From Oasisia sp. SBJ-2009 (Eukaryota; Annelida; Polychaeta; Sabellida; Siboglinidae): DNA of 64,000 bases. The translations under genes and the position numbers were made by a program. Where the stretch lies: positions 32,179,377-32,243,376 of the forward strand of contig OZ024861.1 of assembly GCA_964017155.1 (NCBI GenBank), written 5' to 3'. Of the stretch, positions 1 to 14,200 are shown piece by piece; the first letter of the stretch is position 1, and every line of letters begins with the position of its first letter. The notes beneath the pieces were generated by a model that was not told the origin of the DNA, ran no database searches, and saw only the letters and a list, made by a program, of their open reading frames with translations.

Positions 1-1371
1 AATGTTGTTATATAGTTTGTCTTTGCTCCAAGGCAGTCGACGATTTATATTCCTACATATGTACTACAAGTTAGCACTTGCAACTAGGCGTTGTTTTGCG
101 TGCGTGCGTGCGTGTGTTCGTGCATGCGTGAAGATGCGTGTGTGTATGTATATGTGTGCGTGTATGTTTCGCAAGCGATGTAAAATTTGTATATATTTAT
201 TCATAAAAAGGGCTATTATGGGAGGTTAAAAAAAATTAGAAACTGGTGGACGAATCATAAACTGGAGATTTCGTCTCACGCGCGGGAGGGCGGGAGATGG
301 GTGCGAAGCGTAGGAGGCTCCCGCGTAAAGCGGGAGACTTAACAGGTCTGGGACTCACTCACTCGACAGTGAATAGATATATAATTGATTACGTAGCACC
401 ACATTTAGTTGGTATGTACTAACTGACGTAATTATTTAATTATTAACTAGGTGAGTTATTCTGGAGGTTCCCCAGGAACAATTATACAATTTGCAGCAGA
501 AAGGCACAGTTTGGCACAACCTGAACAAGTGTTATCGTGATTTGCAGAATCAGTTATACATTAGAAGGGCAACTGAATCAGAAACTCGACTACAATTTCA
601 TCACGCTCATATCAAAGCCGTCATGCCGAAGGGGCACGTCGCAACGCAATAATACATTATATAAACACAATACAGTTACATGAATACAACAATTAATTCT
701 GAACTGACGACACTCGATCCTAAATTCGACCCCCCCCCCAGAAGCGGTGTATAAAAAAGGGAATGCCAAAGGCAAGAAGCCCCCCCCCCCCCCCCCCCGC
801 AGGGGATACTGCATGCATGGGATAAACCGCCTCATGACAGCCACAGTAGACCAGAATATTATTTTGTCATGTTAATTCCATTGGATACTTTTGTTCGTGG
901 GAAAGAATTGGTTCACCTCACCCTTGACCTCTACAGCTTACACAAGGGGAACTACTGTCATAGCCTACAGGGGTTTCTGAAAAGCAGGGTATCCTATTTC
1001 AAAAAGAGAGTCCACATGTCGTTGACAAATTGCACCTAACCTATGACATCCATAATTATGTTCTCACTATCGCAAATAAGAGAGAGTAGACAGGTGCCCA
1101 GGAAGAACTCGTGCATGATTTGTTAGGGCAGTTGGGTCACACGGCAGAGCCGCTGTTAAAGTGTAGGGGATATTAAGATCGATACTAGAAATCTCCCAAA
1201 TTGTTTGCATTGTTGCATTATTAATTAGAAACACTTGTCTAGTGAAACGGAACACGTTTGACTCATGTTGAGGCTCGTCCGCACCAAACGAACTCAAATT
1301 TTTGAGCCTTCTGTACCATATACGAAATGCGAGCATTTCGATTGGTACAAGACTGGGTATATATGGTACAA

Positions 1372-1382
1372 TCAGAGAGAGC

Positions 1383-1415
<33 letters not shown>

Positions 1416-1685
1416 AGGGAGGGAGGGAGGGAGGGAGGGAGGGAGGGAGGGAGGGAGGGAGGGAGGGAGGGAGGGAGGGAGGGAGGGAGGGAGGGAGGGA
1501 GGGAGGGACGGAGGGACGGAGGGAGGGAGGGGGGAGGGAGGGACTGATAGAGAGAGAGAGAGAGAGAGAGTGAAGGAGGGGGGAGAGGGGAGAGGGGAGA
1601 GGGGAGAGGGGAGAGGGGAGAGGGCAGAGGGCAGAGGGCAGAGGGCAGAGGGCAGAGGGCAGAGGGCAGAGGGCAGAGGGGAGAA
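1372..1685. repeat. Compound purine-strand microsatellite
   Basis: A (GA)n block (1374-1407) is followed by (GGGA)n to about 1545, a second (GA)n, (GAGGG/GAGGGGA)n and a (GGGCAGA)n block to 1679. One strand is almost purely purine for 310 bp, which can form triplex DNA. Frames of REGG and EGRG repeats through it are not genes. Confidence 0.93.
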
Positions 1686-1744
1686 CTGGTTTATTTTATA
1701 AGCCTATTTATGTTTGAACAGTATTCAACATTAGAAGCCTCAAA

Positions 1745-2055
1745 AAGATTTAAGATCTTATACAGCGCATCATACAGTCATCAGGACAGATCAAGGCACT
1801 TGATATTTTCTTCCAGGCACACCTGATCAATGAACAAAATGTCGTTCTGTGGTTAGCACCCATTCTATAACTAATGCGCGAAGATTATTCTTATACAAAT
1901 ATCCACTGATGTACTGTCTATAGCCAGGTGAGTGAACTGCAGCAATGTAGAGTGAACGAATTTGTCCAAGGTTCGACACGGCAGCATAGACTTCGAATCC
2001 TGATTCTCTAAGTCGATATTCCGAATGTCTCTCCATTATATAAGCCACTACGCCA
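1745..2055 (-). mobile_element. tRNA-derived SINE, family B, old copy upstream of the gene
   Basis: Matches the body of the 46725 copy over AATGCGCGAAG, ATATCCACTGATGTACTGTC, GAGTGAACTGCAGCAATGTA and TTGTCCAAGGTT, with a decayed tRNA-like end near 2050. It is the most diverged of the three copies. Confidence 0.58.
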
Positions 2056-2545
2056 CTTTAAGTCCAAATTGTATACTGTTTGACCTATTCGTTGGTGTAT
2101 TCATATTCCTTATCTGGTGAGCTACCGACTACTTACACGCTAGGCCTTAATACCTTAATTATTCACAAAGTACAATGAGTTATTTAACTTAGCAGGCCCG
2201 CACACGCTGTGGTAATTACACCTACGAATATTGTTCAGACTGCCTCAACATGCAACTGGTGCTTCTGCGTATTGCTTTCAATAATATTTATGCACATGAC
2301 GAAGCAATTTTGTTAACTAACTGTGTAGGCATACTTTTTTCAAATCGAAGTTTCAGGAGTTATTTTTGGCCGTGTCTCACAAACAGATCGTCTAACGAAG
2401 TTTAAATGGATAAGTTAATGACAACATAATAACGAATGGCGCGTGTGTCGAATATTAACGAATTTTAACACCACGATACTTTTAAATAAAATATGATTAT
2501 ATTTATCCGCAGCTTAATAGGATTAAAGCACGCTTTTGAATGATC

Positions 2546-2599
2546 AACACATAATCAGTGTTTACTACGTTAAAACACGATTATGTGTTTTAACGTAGT
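2546..2599. repeat. Perfect 15-bp inverted repeat upstream of the promoter
   Basis: ACTACGTTAAAACAC at 2564-2578 pairs exactly with 2585-2599 across a 6-nt loop. An overlapping 11-bp pair, AACACATAATC (2546-2556) with GATTATGTGTT (2579-2589), competes for the same bases. It lies about 190 bp before the TATA box. Confidence 0.8.
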
Positions 2600-2786
2600 G
2601 ACTGGCTTATATTACCAAACGATTCTGCTAATCAAACGACATTATGCGTTATACGTATATAACTTAGTAGGCCTACTGGACCTGGGCACCGAAGCGTGTA
2701 ACAAATATAAAGCGACTAGACGGAGTCGGCTCTTTTGTTGGCAGACCACTCGTTACTCGCTTCCGTCGTCATTGTTGGCCGTTTCC

Positions 2787-2836
2787 TATAAATAAGCAAG
2801 CAGCGCCGATCTACTCAGTGCGCTGGCGGGATAGCC
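2787..2836 (+). promoter_or_regulatory. PKHD1L1: Probable core promoter: TATA box, initiator and short 5' leader
   Basis: TATAAATA occupies 2787-2794. An initiator-like CTCAGTG places a likely start at A2817, 30 bp from the TATA box, which is the canonical spacing. The implied 5' leader is only about 20 nt before the ATG at 2837. The region around it has more CpG than the DNA further upstream. This is inferred from spacing; a distant non-coding first exon is not excluded. Confidence 0.55.
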
Positions 2837-2942
2837 ATGAAGAAAGTTGGTTTTCGGGAAGACGGAGTGGGCAGGAATCCCACCTTCGTCACACTCGTCG
2901 TTGTCGTCGTTTTCGTTCTGGGAGCTGTCACACCAAGCACAG
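2837..2942 (+). CDS. PKHD1L1: PKHD1L1 exon 1: signal peptide
   Basis: Residues 1-35. The peptide starts [10 protein letters not shown] and has a strongly hydrophobic core ([16 protein letters not shown]) followed by a polar TPSTG stretch, as expected of a cleavable secretion signal. The start was chosen because it is the first ATG after a TATA/initiator pair, and the exon ends in a CAG|GTAACG donor, phase 1, which joins exon 2 to give GAT (D36). No upstream in-frame alternative is needed. Confidence 0.85.
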
Positions 2943-5190
2943 GTAACGACACCCCTGAATTTACTAATATATAAATAGGAAGGACGTTTAAACCATTCCG
3001 CTTATACTGGGCGATACCAAAAAGTGTATATGAATAATAATAATGATGAACAGTGTATAACGTAGGGCCTACTGTTACGGTGACTCCAGGTGTTTTTACG
3101 TAAGGAAGTTCGCAAAATGACTGAGCGACAGGTCTTGCTCAGTGTACAGGACACTTCGGTTATTTAACGTAATTACTACTGTATAAGATATCTTAAGTGG
3201 ATGTTGTTGGAACTATAAATCCTCAAGGATGTGGTATCAGTGGTGGGAAACGTACAGCCGGGTTTCGAGCCATCTCATTGACTTCGGATCGCCGGGTAGA
3301 CTCGGATGTTGTCGTACCTGTTTAAAGTTGCATTGTGAAATCGTCAGTTTTTAAATTCCTGTGAGATAACTCGACGCATGCACGCAATTACGTATACCAC
3401 TCCCCTCAATTCAACATACATTTCCTGCACAGCAGTAATTTAGCATAAACATATATTATTCGAATGTTGGTGTCATAAATGTGATTAGTAGCAAGAATGG
3501 TCATATGAAATACGTAAATATTGTTCACGTTGTTTACTTTCCTAAAGACAGTTCAAATTAGTAGTTTAGTTGAGAATGCAACTAAAATGAGTACCCAGTA
3601 GAGTATGGTGGCGGGTTAGCATTTGCACAGTAATAACAGCGTAGCTGAATGCTTACCGATGTGATGTCGGCCTATGAGTGGATGGAGTGTAACTGATCAT
3701 TTGAATTGTTCTAAGGAAGCTACAGCACATCTATCAGAGCGTAATGTAGAACGTGTGAACAGGAACACAATGGAAAACGGAGCCCCTTTCCCCAAGGACC
3801 TCATTGACAATGCTTTGTACTATATAGATTGACCACACTACTTATTACCACCCATGGCGCAGTGTGAAATATAGTAACATTTAAAAACAAATAGTAAGAA
3901 GAACCATAGCTACAAATGCAGCGCTGCAATATGAACTAGACAACCACCGAGTCGAATTAGCTCTGCTACACAAAAACTGAGAAATTCTTTAACTTTAGGA
4001 AACATTGTGCTAACTCGCTCATACTCACAGACAACGTGCGCGGTAGAAAACAGATTTAAACCTCACGTCACCATGCGACACTATCGTAAAATTAACATTC
4101 AGCACCCGAATAGTATGGCGCCCACCGTGCCTTGTGCCCCGGTGCCCCCTACGCTCTTCCGGCAAAATAGAACAAAGATTAGAAGTACAACACTTAATAG
4201 AGTGGTTACATTATAACTATTAGTCAAATTGAAACACATAAAGTTGACTGTCTTAATCGATGGCTAGTACGTAGCATGACCCATGTGTCTGCCAGGTAGG
4301 TAATCCCTTTTCTTCCGGTACAGGTCATCTTTAATTCACAGTGTGAGAAGATGTTATCGAACTGGAGTCAGTCTGGGCTATAGGCCGTATCAATCATAGC
4401 AGCCATTACGATCAATAAACGGAGTCGAAACAACAATATATACGCTATAACTGTAGTTCTAACAGATATTAACATTGTCGCTAAATGACATAGCCGCAAG
4501 TTACCACAAACACGCACACTGTGTAAATCGATAACCAGTTGGTGTGGATTACATTGCTCTGTTACTCAATGATTCTGCACTCCGTATGTGCACTTGCATG
4601 GTGGCTGTATTTCACCTATTACCATAGAACTAATCAAATACGGAATTAGACCTAACATTAGTAAGTGGCAGATATGTCTGGGCTGGAAGTCATACATGTA
4701 TGAAAATGTATGCGTTAAAAGGAATATGCCATCAAAACACGTCGGAGATACAACGTAACACTTTAGCTATATCAAGTCTCAACTTGCAGGTCAGTCAGTG
4801 TCCGGCGTGTGACATGTTAACATTAGAGCCGATGCCCTTCCTTCCTTGTGCATCGGCTCTAATGCCATCTGTCGGCACTGACAGAAGCAACTATACAACT
4901 ATCGCCGTCTGGCGAATAACGTACAAGATATTCTGACGAGAAAGTGGAATCGATGTCGTCTGCTACTGGCACTGCTAGAAGTGTCGTCTGCCTATTTGAA
5001 TGCGAGCACAGATCTTGCTTATGTGAAACGTGTGTATGTAATAGCTAAGCAGCATATTCTATGGCTAGTGATAAGCATCTAAATGTGTATCACTGTTGCA
5101 ATAATAGCTGATGCACGCGCGATACCAAACGCCAGAGTGGTTTGACCACGTGCGCTCGCGTCAATGAATTGTTTACTCACTGACACAGCC

Positions 5191-5238
<48 letters not shown>

Positions 5239-8200
5239 ATAGCCAGGAGTTGGCCACGTGTACAGCTAAAATGTGTAATATATTGTAACAAGTTTTATAC
5301 CAGTGTGTAGATAATTTAATGTTCTTTTAAATAAACTCAACTTGTAGCAGTAGAAATCCAAGCATAAAAAGTTACACCGCAACAAAGTATTTATTTACCG
5401 AATGTTTCAAAATGAAAATATCATAGTGTCAACCACGAAATTGTCAATACATTTTAAAGATGCAACAACAGTTTTGACACCGCTGTGTAGGCACTTGTAT
5501 TATCTACAACATGTATACAACATGCAATTGCGAGAATTGAATAATAAAGGCGCTAGAGCAGAGAGTGAAAGACAATGGCGCAAGCAATATTTTTAAACGT
5601 ATCGATCAAATATTTGAGGAGCCACAGGCTTCAAGTTAAAATCGGCTGCGTGCTAATGTTAATAAGATTGCCATCCGAGAGTGAAGTCCAAATGTCAGGT
5701 GGAGAGGGAAGCCTCCCTCATACTGAGAATTCAACCCATATTATATTCCGCCTTTCTGAGGTTTTGTACATGTTTTTAAATAAGACACAGGGACCATTAG
5801 TAATGGCAGTAATTGGTGATTTATGCAACGGGGGCCAATGATTATTTCATGTAATGTAAACAAATATGCACTGGGTGGCACTGCTGTTACTGGCTAATAA
5901 TCCATAAAAAGCAAACGATTTTTATAACAAAGCAGGACAACAGAAGGAGGTCAAGAAAAATGGAAAAGTGGAAATTCTTCCGATAAATCAGAAAACATGG
6001 ACTATGGCTATGTCTAGATGCATAAGAACTAGGTAAATATCGTAATAGCGAAACACCCAAAAGTGACTCAGCATGAGTGATGAAATATCATTCATAAGGC
6101 GGCACCTTAAATAACTACCTGGCCTAAGGTATTTACAACATCCACCTTTTAGATATGTCCCTAGGTTGAGGCTTAAGGGTAGGGTCAGCAGGAGGACAAC
6201 AGTTTTAAACCATTTAACTAAACAATTATTTGTAAATACCAAATGCAGATCATGGATATATTCAATCTTGTATTTTCTTAATACTAGCTAATTATTCACA
6301 TTACCCGGGATGTGGTGTGCAGTTTAAGGCTTTTCTAGGGGGCAGTTGAAGCCAAGAAAACCAGAATAAGTATAGAAAATATTCCTGTGATAATTAATAG
6401 AATTAATAAATTTACTTATTGAAATTGTATTCATTTCAGATGCTTCAAGAGTCGTCAAAGTGACACCACGTTATGGCAGTCTCAATGGTGGAACTCGGAT
6501 CACTATTGCTGGAGCGGGTAAAGAAACTCTTCACCACCTATTGAAAAATGTTGGCACAAATATGATATAGTAAATTTAAGATGCACATCCTAACACATAT
6601 TGATAGTTCATAGGCAGTGTTATATTCCCTGTTTTACCTGAACATTTATCAGAGCACTGTCAAATATAATAATAATAAAGTTGATGCTTAGTTGCAACGG
6701 TGATCATTTAATAAAAATATTGCGGTTGACATAATTATGCTTGAAAATTTGAATATTCTTTTCTCCAACAAATTCAGGAAACAAAATGGACAGTATAATA
6801 TTTTACAGGATTTGCCCGAAACCAGTTCAACTATGGTGAAGGTCAGGAGAATGTTGGCAACAATGTGACGCTAGTGTCAAACACCAGGTCGTACCTGTGT
6901 GACATCCACAAGGATGGCACACATGAGAAACAGATCACTTGTTACACCAGGTAAGCATTGCAGGTCTTTGAACAAGATAGGAAAGAATACATAATTTGTC
7001 CGTTATTAAACCTGGATGCATGAGGGGTAAAGATGTGCTGCTGCAACTATACAGATAATTACAGGTTCATTCATCAAGGTGGAACTACTAGTAACACTGA
7101 TACAATTTATAGGTGCTAACTTATGTATGGTATTACTAATATTAAAACATATTTAGGACTACACAATTCTGTGTGCAGTATTACTTTAAAGGAATTATAT
7201 TAGAGTTATTATGTAATCAAACATTACCAGACTGGATATATATTCGGTTCTTAATAATAAATAATAGTGGCGTACGTACGTATGTGTCTGCATAAATGTG
7301 TGTGTGTGCGTGCGTGCGTGCGTGCGTGCGTGCGTGTGTGCGTGCGTGCGTGTGTGCGTGTGTGTGTTGTGAGTGTATGTATCTGTGTATGTGTGTGCAT
7401 GCATCTTTTTTCTTGTATGTTTCTTTACTAGAAATAAATGGTTGACTGATGAAGTGATGTTTTATTTCAGGCCGATGAAGGCAGCCACCTACTATGTGCG
7501 TATATCAGTTGATGGTGTACAATTGGCGATGGCCGACTACTGTTATAATCGCCCCACTGATATTAGCTGTTCATTTACCGTAAGTTGACATATCGCACCT
7601 TTTATTTGCAATATTTGGTATATTGCACACAGTCAATGTTTTGTCAGTTAGAAAAAGTTATCTTTAGCCAACAAATACTGCAAAAACTAAGAAAAATGCA
7701 TTGGCACAGAAAATCAACGCATTTATATCAAATTGTCTAGGTAATTTGTTAAGTTTGATGAATCAGTTGTGCTTATTAGATACTCTCAATTTAACCAGGA
7801 GTGCACGACTTTTCAAAGCAGTAAATTAAATGCCAACATACATTAAATGCCAATAAAGCTGTTTATCAATTGAATGTCTTTTTCAAAATGTAAACATTTC
7901 ATGGGCAACCTTTCAGATGGTGATCATTCTTATAGGCTTACTAAATGATGGATGGATGCATGCATGCATGTATATATACAAACACATTTAAATAAATGAA
8001 GAACAGACAACCTTCATTTAAATAGAACTTATGAATAAAAGTAGTTTTACATAAAAACAGATGTACTGTTTAAGTATTTTTTTCACTATCCTGCTGTCTG
8101 TCTGTTACAATCCAGTCATGAACATATTTTTGTGCAACCTGAGTCTTGCACCTTTATCCAGAGGTCATAACTATAAGCATGTGTGGGTTTGATGTTGTTG

Positions 8201-11200
8201 GATATCTTGCAATAGATACAGGGTACATGTCAAGATTACAAATAATAAAAGATTGCTTAAGTGAATGGGTGCTGTAATTTGTTAACTTTATTACATTTAA
8301 AATTGTTTATGTCAATGCTTTTGTATTGTAATGCTAAACAGGTCAAGGGGCAGAACACACCAACCATCCAAGAACTAATTCCACATTCAGGAATCCCAGG
8401 TAATTCATATGATTGATTGTTGTAATACTAAATTTATACTTTCTAACTGGTAATGAAATTGGATAGTTTATTGAACAGAAACTATAAGAGGATCACCCTG
8501 GAAAAATAAATGCATGCACCCGTCAGGCACACCAGAATAAAAACTATGTGCTTTTATGAAATGTTACGTGCACCCAAATCTGTTGATAAAAATGTGAACA
8601 CACATTGTATATGTGTATCATGACAATGATGCACCCCTAGCGGACAGCAAATATACCATACTCCTAATAGCAAAATTATGAAATCACAGTAACACAAATA
8701 CCCTCAGTGGTCAAGGAAGATAGGACCTATTTTTTTATCAGATAAACATGCTATTTTTATATGCGATATTCGGGCACATGCTGCAGCTTTTCTGTGGTTG
8801 ATGTGGCATTCCTGCCTGACTGCATGCTGAGGGAATCACTGGGTGTACATGTGTTTACATTTTTTGTATATAAAAACTGTTATAGAGAGCAGCGAAAATT
8901 GGATGATAAATGTGTCTTCTTGATTTGGCTCTTTCTTTTATGAAGTGCTCTTTGGTAAACATCACATAATCCTATTCATTTGCAGGGACAACTGTGCAAG
9001 TGTCTGGGGAGATCTTCACAGCTTTCTATGGCAGTAACATTCTCACCGCAAACAGCACCAATAAAGTCACCGCCAAACTTCTACGGTGAGACATTCTTCA
9101 TTAGATCAACCAGGATACATTGTCACAGTCTACATTATTGATTAGTAACAACTAATTTTAAAATGTAACTAAACGAGAAAAAACACATTTCCTTTTATGT
9201 CCACACCTGGAATAGAATATAACACTAATAGGTTGCATTACTGATGGCTTGATGGCAGCATGTGATTTAGAAACTCTGGTGTATTCTAGATGATTTGAGG
9301 TTATTGCATATAAAACAGAAATGTTAGAGTACATATAACAGAAATTCTCATTGGTCTATATGAGAGGTATAAAGTGTTACCATGTTTATGTTTCATTTCT
9401 CTTTCAGGGCCTACATGGGTGGCATCAACTGTGAACTGCTGGATAAGCTGGGCAACATGTATGTACAGTCTACAAACATTTATGATTCACATCTTTAGAA
9501 AGCTACCTGCCATGTTTTAATATGCTAGTATGTGTCACATTCCACCAGTTTGTGATACTTCATTTGGAGTAATGCATAGTTCTATATTGACAATCTATGT
9601 CAAATATTTGTGACATTAAACCAATGTTTTTATTTTAATTCATTTTGTATCTTAAAATATACTCCTGTGTAGAGAGTAAATTTGTATGAATATAAAGGTT
9701 ACATCATGTATATTTAAAGATTTTAATCAATAATGGTAACTGCTTTGTGATGAACATTACTTGATCAACAGTAAGGAACTGATGTTGGATGGTGTATCTG
9801 GAGAAGAGAATACAGGCCACTTCAAGTGCTCCATTGATTCAAAATACATAGGTGAGGTGCAGTTGTTATTTTTGTAATGCTTCAAATGTCTCTAAGTACA
9901 GTTGTTGTTATTGTAGTGTTGTTGATCAGATGCTAAGTTACGTTGTGTCAATGAAAGTGATCACTTACTCAAAAATATTAAGTTTTGTTTTGCTTCAAAA
10001 CGGCATATATTTTCACATAGTACCTGATCAATGGTTCGGTTTATTAATTATAGGCAGTTGGACTGCCATGATAGTGCATTCAATACACAGGTATTTAATT
10101 TCTAACTTTTGTAGACAATGCAAAATTTAAATAAAATTCACCCAGATTCCCTATAGCACTCATACAAATTCAACAGGATATGTTTGAGAGTAGATTTTTG
10201 CCTGTATGTTCTTTTTGCTTAGCATCAGCTGGATATAGAAACTGTCAGATAGGCCCAGAGGTGTGTGGTCTAAATAGTTAAAGGGGTTCTTTTTATGCTT
10301 ATATACATTCAATATGTTACATATTAAAATGTAATAATTTCCTGTAAGTACTTCCATTGCTACTTATGACTTGCATATGTATGCATAATTTGGATCTTAG
10401 CTGTGCAAAAAGCTGATAAATAATGGTGTTTACTCAAAACATTTTGAGAGTGCTGCCATGTGGATGATTAATGTGGATGCCTAGTTAGAATGAATATTTA
10501 TACATGCACAGTGAACCACCCAATGACCGTTGATTTTTAACTGAGTGAACTTGGCAGATTAACCGAAGCCAAAGTAGAAACTCTGCATATGCATGCAGTT
10601 ATTACTGTATTTAAATATTTTGTCAGCATAATTATAAGTGATTAATAAAACACATTTGTAATGAAATGTAGGCATAGAATTACTTGAAATAATTATGTTA
10701 ACAGGATTAGTTAAACTTTGCGTACATTACAAAACGTAAACAATTCTCAAAGAATCCTTTGACAAGATAGCCATCTCAAAGGAATCCCATTTCAAATACC
10801 TACAGTGTTGGCACAGTATTCTAAGATTGTTAATGTTGCTATCATCAACGTGTTCAAACTTGCAGGTGGCATGAACATGAGTTTCATCATAGAGAATGAA
10901 TATGGCCGGTAGGTATAAAATAATCAGTTAATGTTTAATATACAGAAGAAATAACAGTAACAGATTAACAGCATGATATTTGCACATCCAAATATCTATT
11001 TGTATTCTTTCATGTTGAAAGATGTCTGGCAGAAATTCTGTTATTTAAGTGTTTAGTTCTTGGTTCTACTATTTAATTTTTATTGATTTTAAATATACTT
11101 TTAAATTATGCATCCTAAATGTAAATTTATTTGAAGAAATTGGCGAAGGTTGTGTTTAATTTTGGTGAGATTGGTGTGACATAATCTGTTATTAAATTAA

Positions 11201-14200
11201 TTAAATACTCATTTACTTATTTTCAGATCCAAGCCAGCTCTAGAGATGTTGAGAGTGCTGAGTCATGACAAGATCTGCATGTTTGAGTCATTTGCTGGTA
11301 AGTATAATGCTAAGTTCCACTTTTACTTTTAAAATGCAAATGTTTTGTAGTGAAACAATTAAAATATTCACCAAAATAAAGATACATAGGAGAAACATGA
11401 AATCCTTTTGTCTAAACATGAAATCTTTTGTGCAAGACATCACAATATTTTTGACATATAATTTGCATAAGAATGGAAAACCATAGCTGTGCCCATGTTA
11501 TGATCAAATACACAGTAACATTTACATGTAGGTGTTCACTGACTTAATAAAATAATTGATGTACAATACTACATGAAATCAATGTAATCACCTCAGAGTT
11601 CAAATTCCTTACTACATGAAACTGTGTAACTTCATGGTTGCCAGGTGGCATTTCAGATATAATTACTTTAAACATTTTGAAAGCACTGTGCATGATTGCA
11701 AAATAATGGTTTTAGAAAATAAGTAAATTCATGTACAACAACATATTGTGAAATGTTGCTCTATGTTACCACTTCTAGTCTTATGTAGATTACAAGCTGC
11801 TATGTGTGTTGCATATGGCTCACCTACCTGCTAATTAGCAGTGTGGAGCTGGTTGGTGTCTTATCTTCTGTACTATGGTACAAATCTGTGTGCCTGCCAC
11901 TAGCCATGGTTCAGTGGAGTAACAGATACATTCCATACTCTGATTCCATGTTAATAGGATGAACTCATGAAACCTAATTACAGCCAAAGTGCAGTTATTT
12001 AGTAGATAGCATCTGTCCTTTATACCATACAGACTTGTTGTATTTAAGTGTTCAGCTACTTAGACATTAGGTATTGTGTTTAATGTTTGTAGTTGATATT
12101 GGTGCTTGCTGTGGTTAGACTGGGCTGATACTAATCACACAGAAATGATTGCTAATTGTTTGTGTAATTTTATTATGTTTAATCAGCCAGTGTCAGACAG
12201 CTAGTACAGATTTTAGTCTGACTTTTACACAAATGATTGCAGACAAAATAATGATCAAGGCATATGTGGACTTAATGCAGTTTTGTACACAATGAGGCAG
12301 TGTGCGTAACAAGCAATTCCAAACATTACTTCATTGTTTTTAACTGACCCTGATTTGAGTACAATGTGGTGTAATTGGATAAAATGGCATGTGCAATAAC
12401 TGTCACATATGTGGGGCAATGTCACCAGCTAGAGTTATTAACTAGAAACCAGGACTGGTTTGCTTAGGGCAAATGTCCTTAGGGCTTAGGGCAAATATCT
12501 TGGTGAAATCACCACAATTATACTGCAATGGTACATTGGAAAAATTGCCAAACCTGTGCTACCACAGCAACATGTATAGCATGAGTGTCATCATGTTATC
12601 CACTGCTGGGCTGATTCTTTTTTGTCCACTGATTATGTTGATTGTGTGACACAGAGGTGACAGAAGTGACGCCATCGTCTGGGGGGACAGAGGGTGGCAC
12701 CTTCCTCCACATCCACGGCACTGGATTGGACGACACGACTGACGCACCAACACAAGTGCTAGTTGGAGGTATGTGGACAGTTTCATAAACATCAACATGA
12801 TCAGGTGTAACAGGTTTATCAGAACAATTGATGTGTCAAATTGCAGTGTGGATGAAGTATTCAGAAATACATGAATGTTTTTGTGTCTTGTGAGTCGGTA
12901 CATTTTTCTTTTAAAGGTAATTAACATGTTAATCCATAAGTTAATTAACATGTTAATCGATCCATATGTTTATATAATTGATCCAAGAAAAATACAATTT
13001 TCATTTTGTAGGTGCTGTTTGTGACATTCAGTCAGTGACGGCAGATGAAATTGTGTGTCTCACTCCGAAGCCTCTGGATTCTAGCTACAACGCTTTCGCA
13101 GGTAAAATTAAAGTGCAAATTGTATGTTTTAAGGTTCGTTATCAGTTTATATTTTATCAGTGACATTTAATTGTGCAAGATTCATATGACTTAATACTAT
13201 GATTCAAAGCTAGAAAATATTTGTAATGTGGAACTAGAAGGAAAGAGAAGACGGACCAGTGAAATTCCAGTGGGTAGTTTACTATGAAGACAGTAGTTGG
13301 TTCCGTTGTGTGTTATCAAATTCACAGTTGTGGAGAGGCTGAGTGCAGTGTATACATAATGGTCAGTGGTTTGTAAATTAATGTAGTGTCAGTGTCTAAC
13401 TTGTACAATTCGTTCATAGAATATGTCAGCTAGAATGATGTTGGTTCTCAGGTAACCGTGGTTGGCGTCTGGAGATCTGGAACTCGGATCAAATGCTAGG
13501 TTTCGATGAACTTGATAACATTGCTCAAATGAATGAGACTACAGATGGCTACAATGTATCATACGTGGAGGATGCAAAATATGTCTACAAAATCCAAAAG
13601 CATGTGGCCCGGTTATCTGGCTACTTTGTCGCTCCTGACAATGGGAAGTTTACCTTCTACATAAAGGGCAAACAGGTTGCCAAGATGTACCTTACGGCGC
13701 AGAACAATAGGGTAAGTACAGACTGTGATAAAATGGACAAATATCAGTTATATAAATTGGCATCAAGTTGTTTTGAAATCAATGATATGCCTGTAAAAAT
13801 GTCATATTTCAAGAATAGCACTCATGTCTGTTTGAACGGGTTTGTTGCCACTAAGTTGCACAAATCATGACTTAGTTATGAAAACTGTGTGTGTGCGTTA
13901 CTAAAAAAAATTGTTCTTTAGGTTCAATAGACTTATATTATGACTTAATTTTAACAAATTTTTTTAATTACATTAGCTGGCACTTTGTGGATACGTTGTG
14001 ATAGTTGACAAAGACATATTTTAGCAATAGTCTGCAATGGTAAAGTTAGTGTGGATACGTTGTGATAGTTGACAAAGACATATTTTAACAATAGTCTGCA
14101 ATGGTAAAGTTAGTTTATCATAGGTTTTGCCTCCGATTTCAAAACATGAATAGTTAGGCATTACATTTATATGTTTAGTTGCAGTCATGCCTCTGAAGAT

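Larger units (their letters stand above)
1..2786. other. Upstream non-coding region
   Basis: No supported gene. It holds a TG/CG-rich stretch (98-170), two poly(C) runs (730-739 and 781-798), the compound purine microsatellite, the old SINE B copy and the inverted repeat near 2570. Short open frames here have no recognisable protein and mostly reflect low-complexity DNA. Confidence 0.7.
2943..6439 (+). other. PKHD1L1: Intron 1 of fibrocystin-L (3.5 kb)
   Basis: Separates the signal-peptide exon from the rest of the gene. Besides the hairpin at 4786-4886 and the (TA)n tract I see nothing assignable. First introns often hold enhancers, but no motif cluster stands out. Confidence 0.7.

Noticed and set aside
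1265..1701. Three overlapping open frames of REGG/EGRG repeats
   Set aside because: They are translations of a purine-only microsatellite in all three frames, with no start context or similarity.
12559..12951. Minus-strand frame of 130 residues
   Set aside because: It is antisense to exon 11 and its introns and has no recognisable protein.
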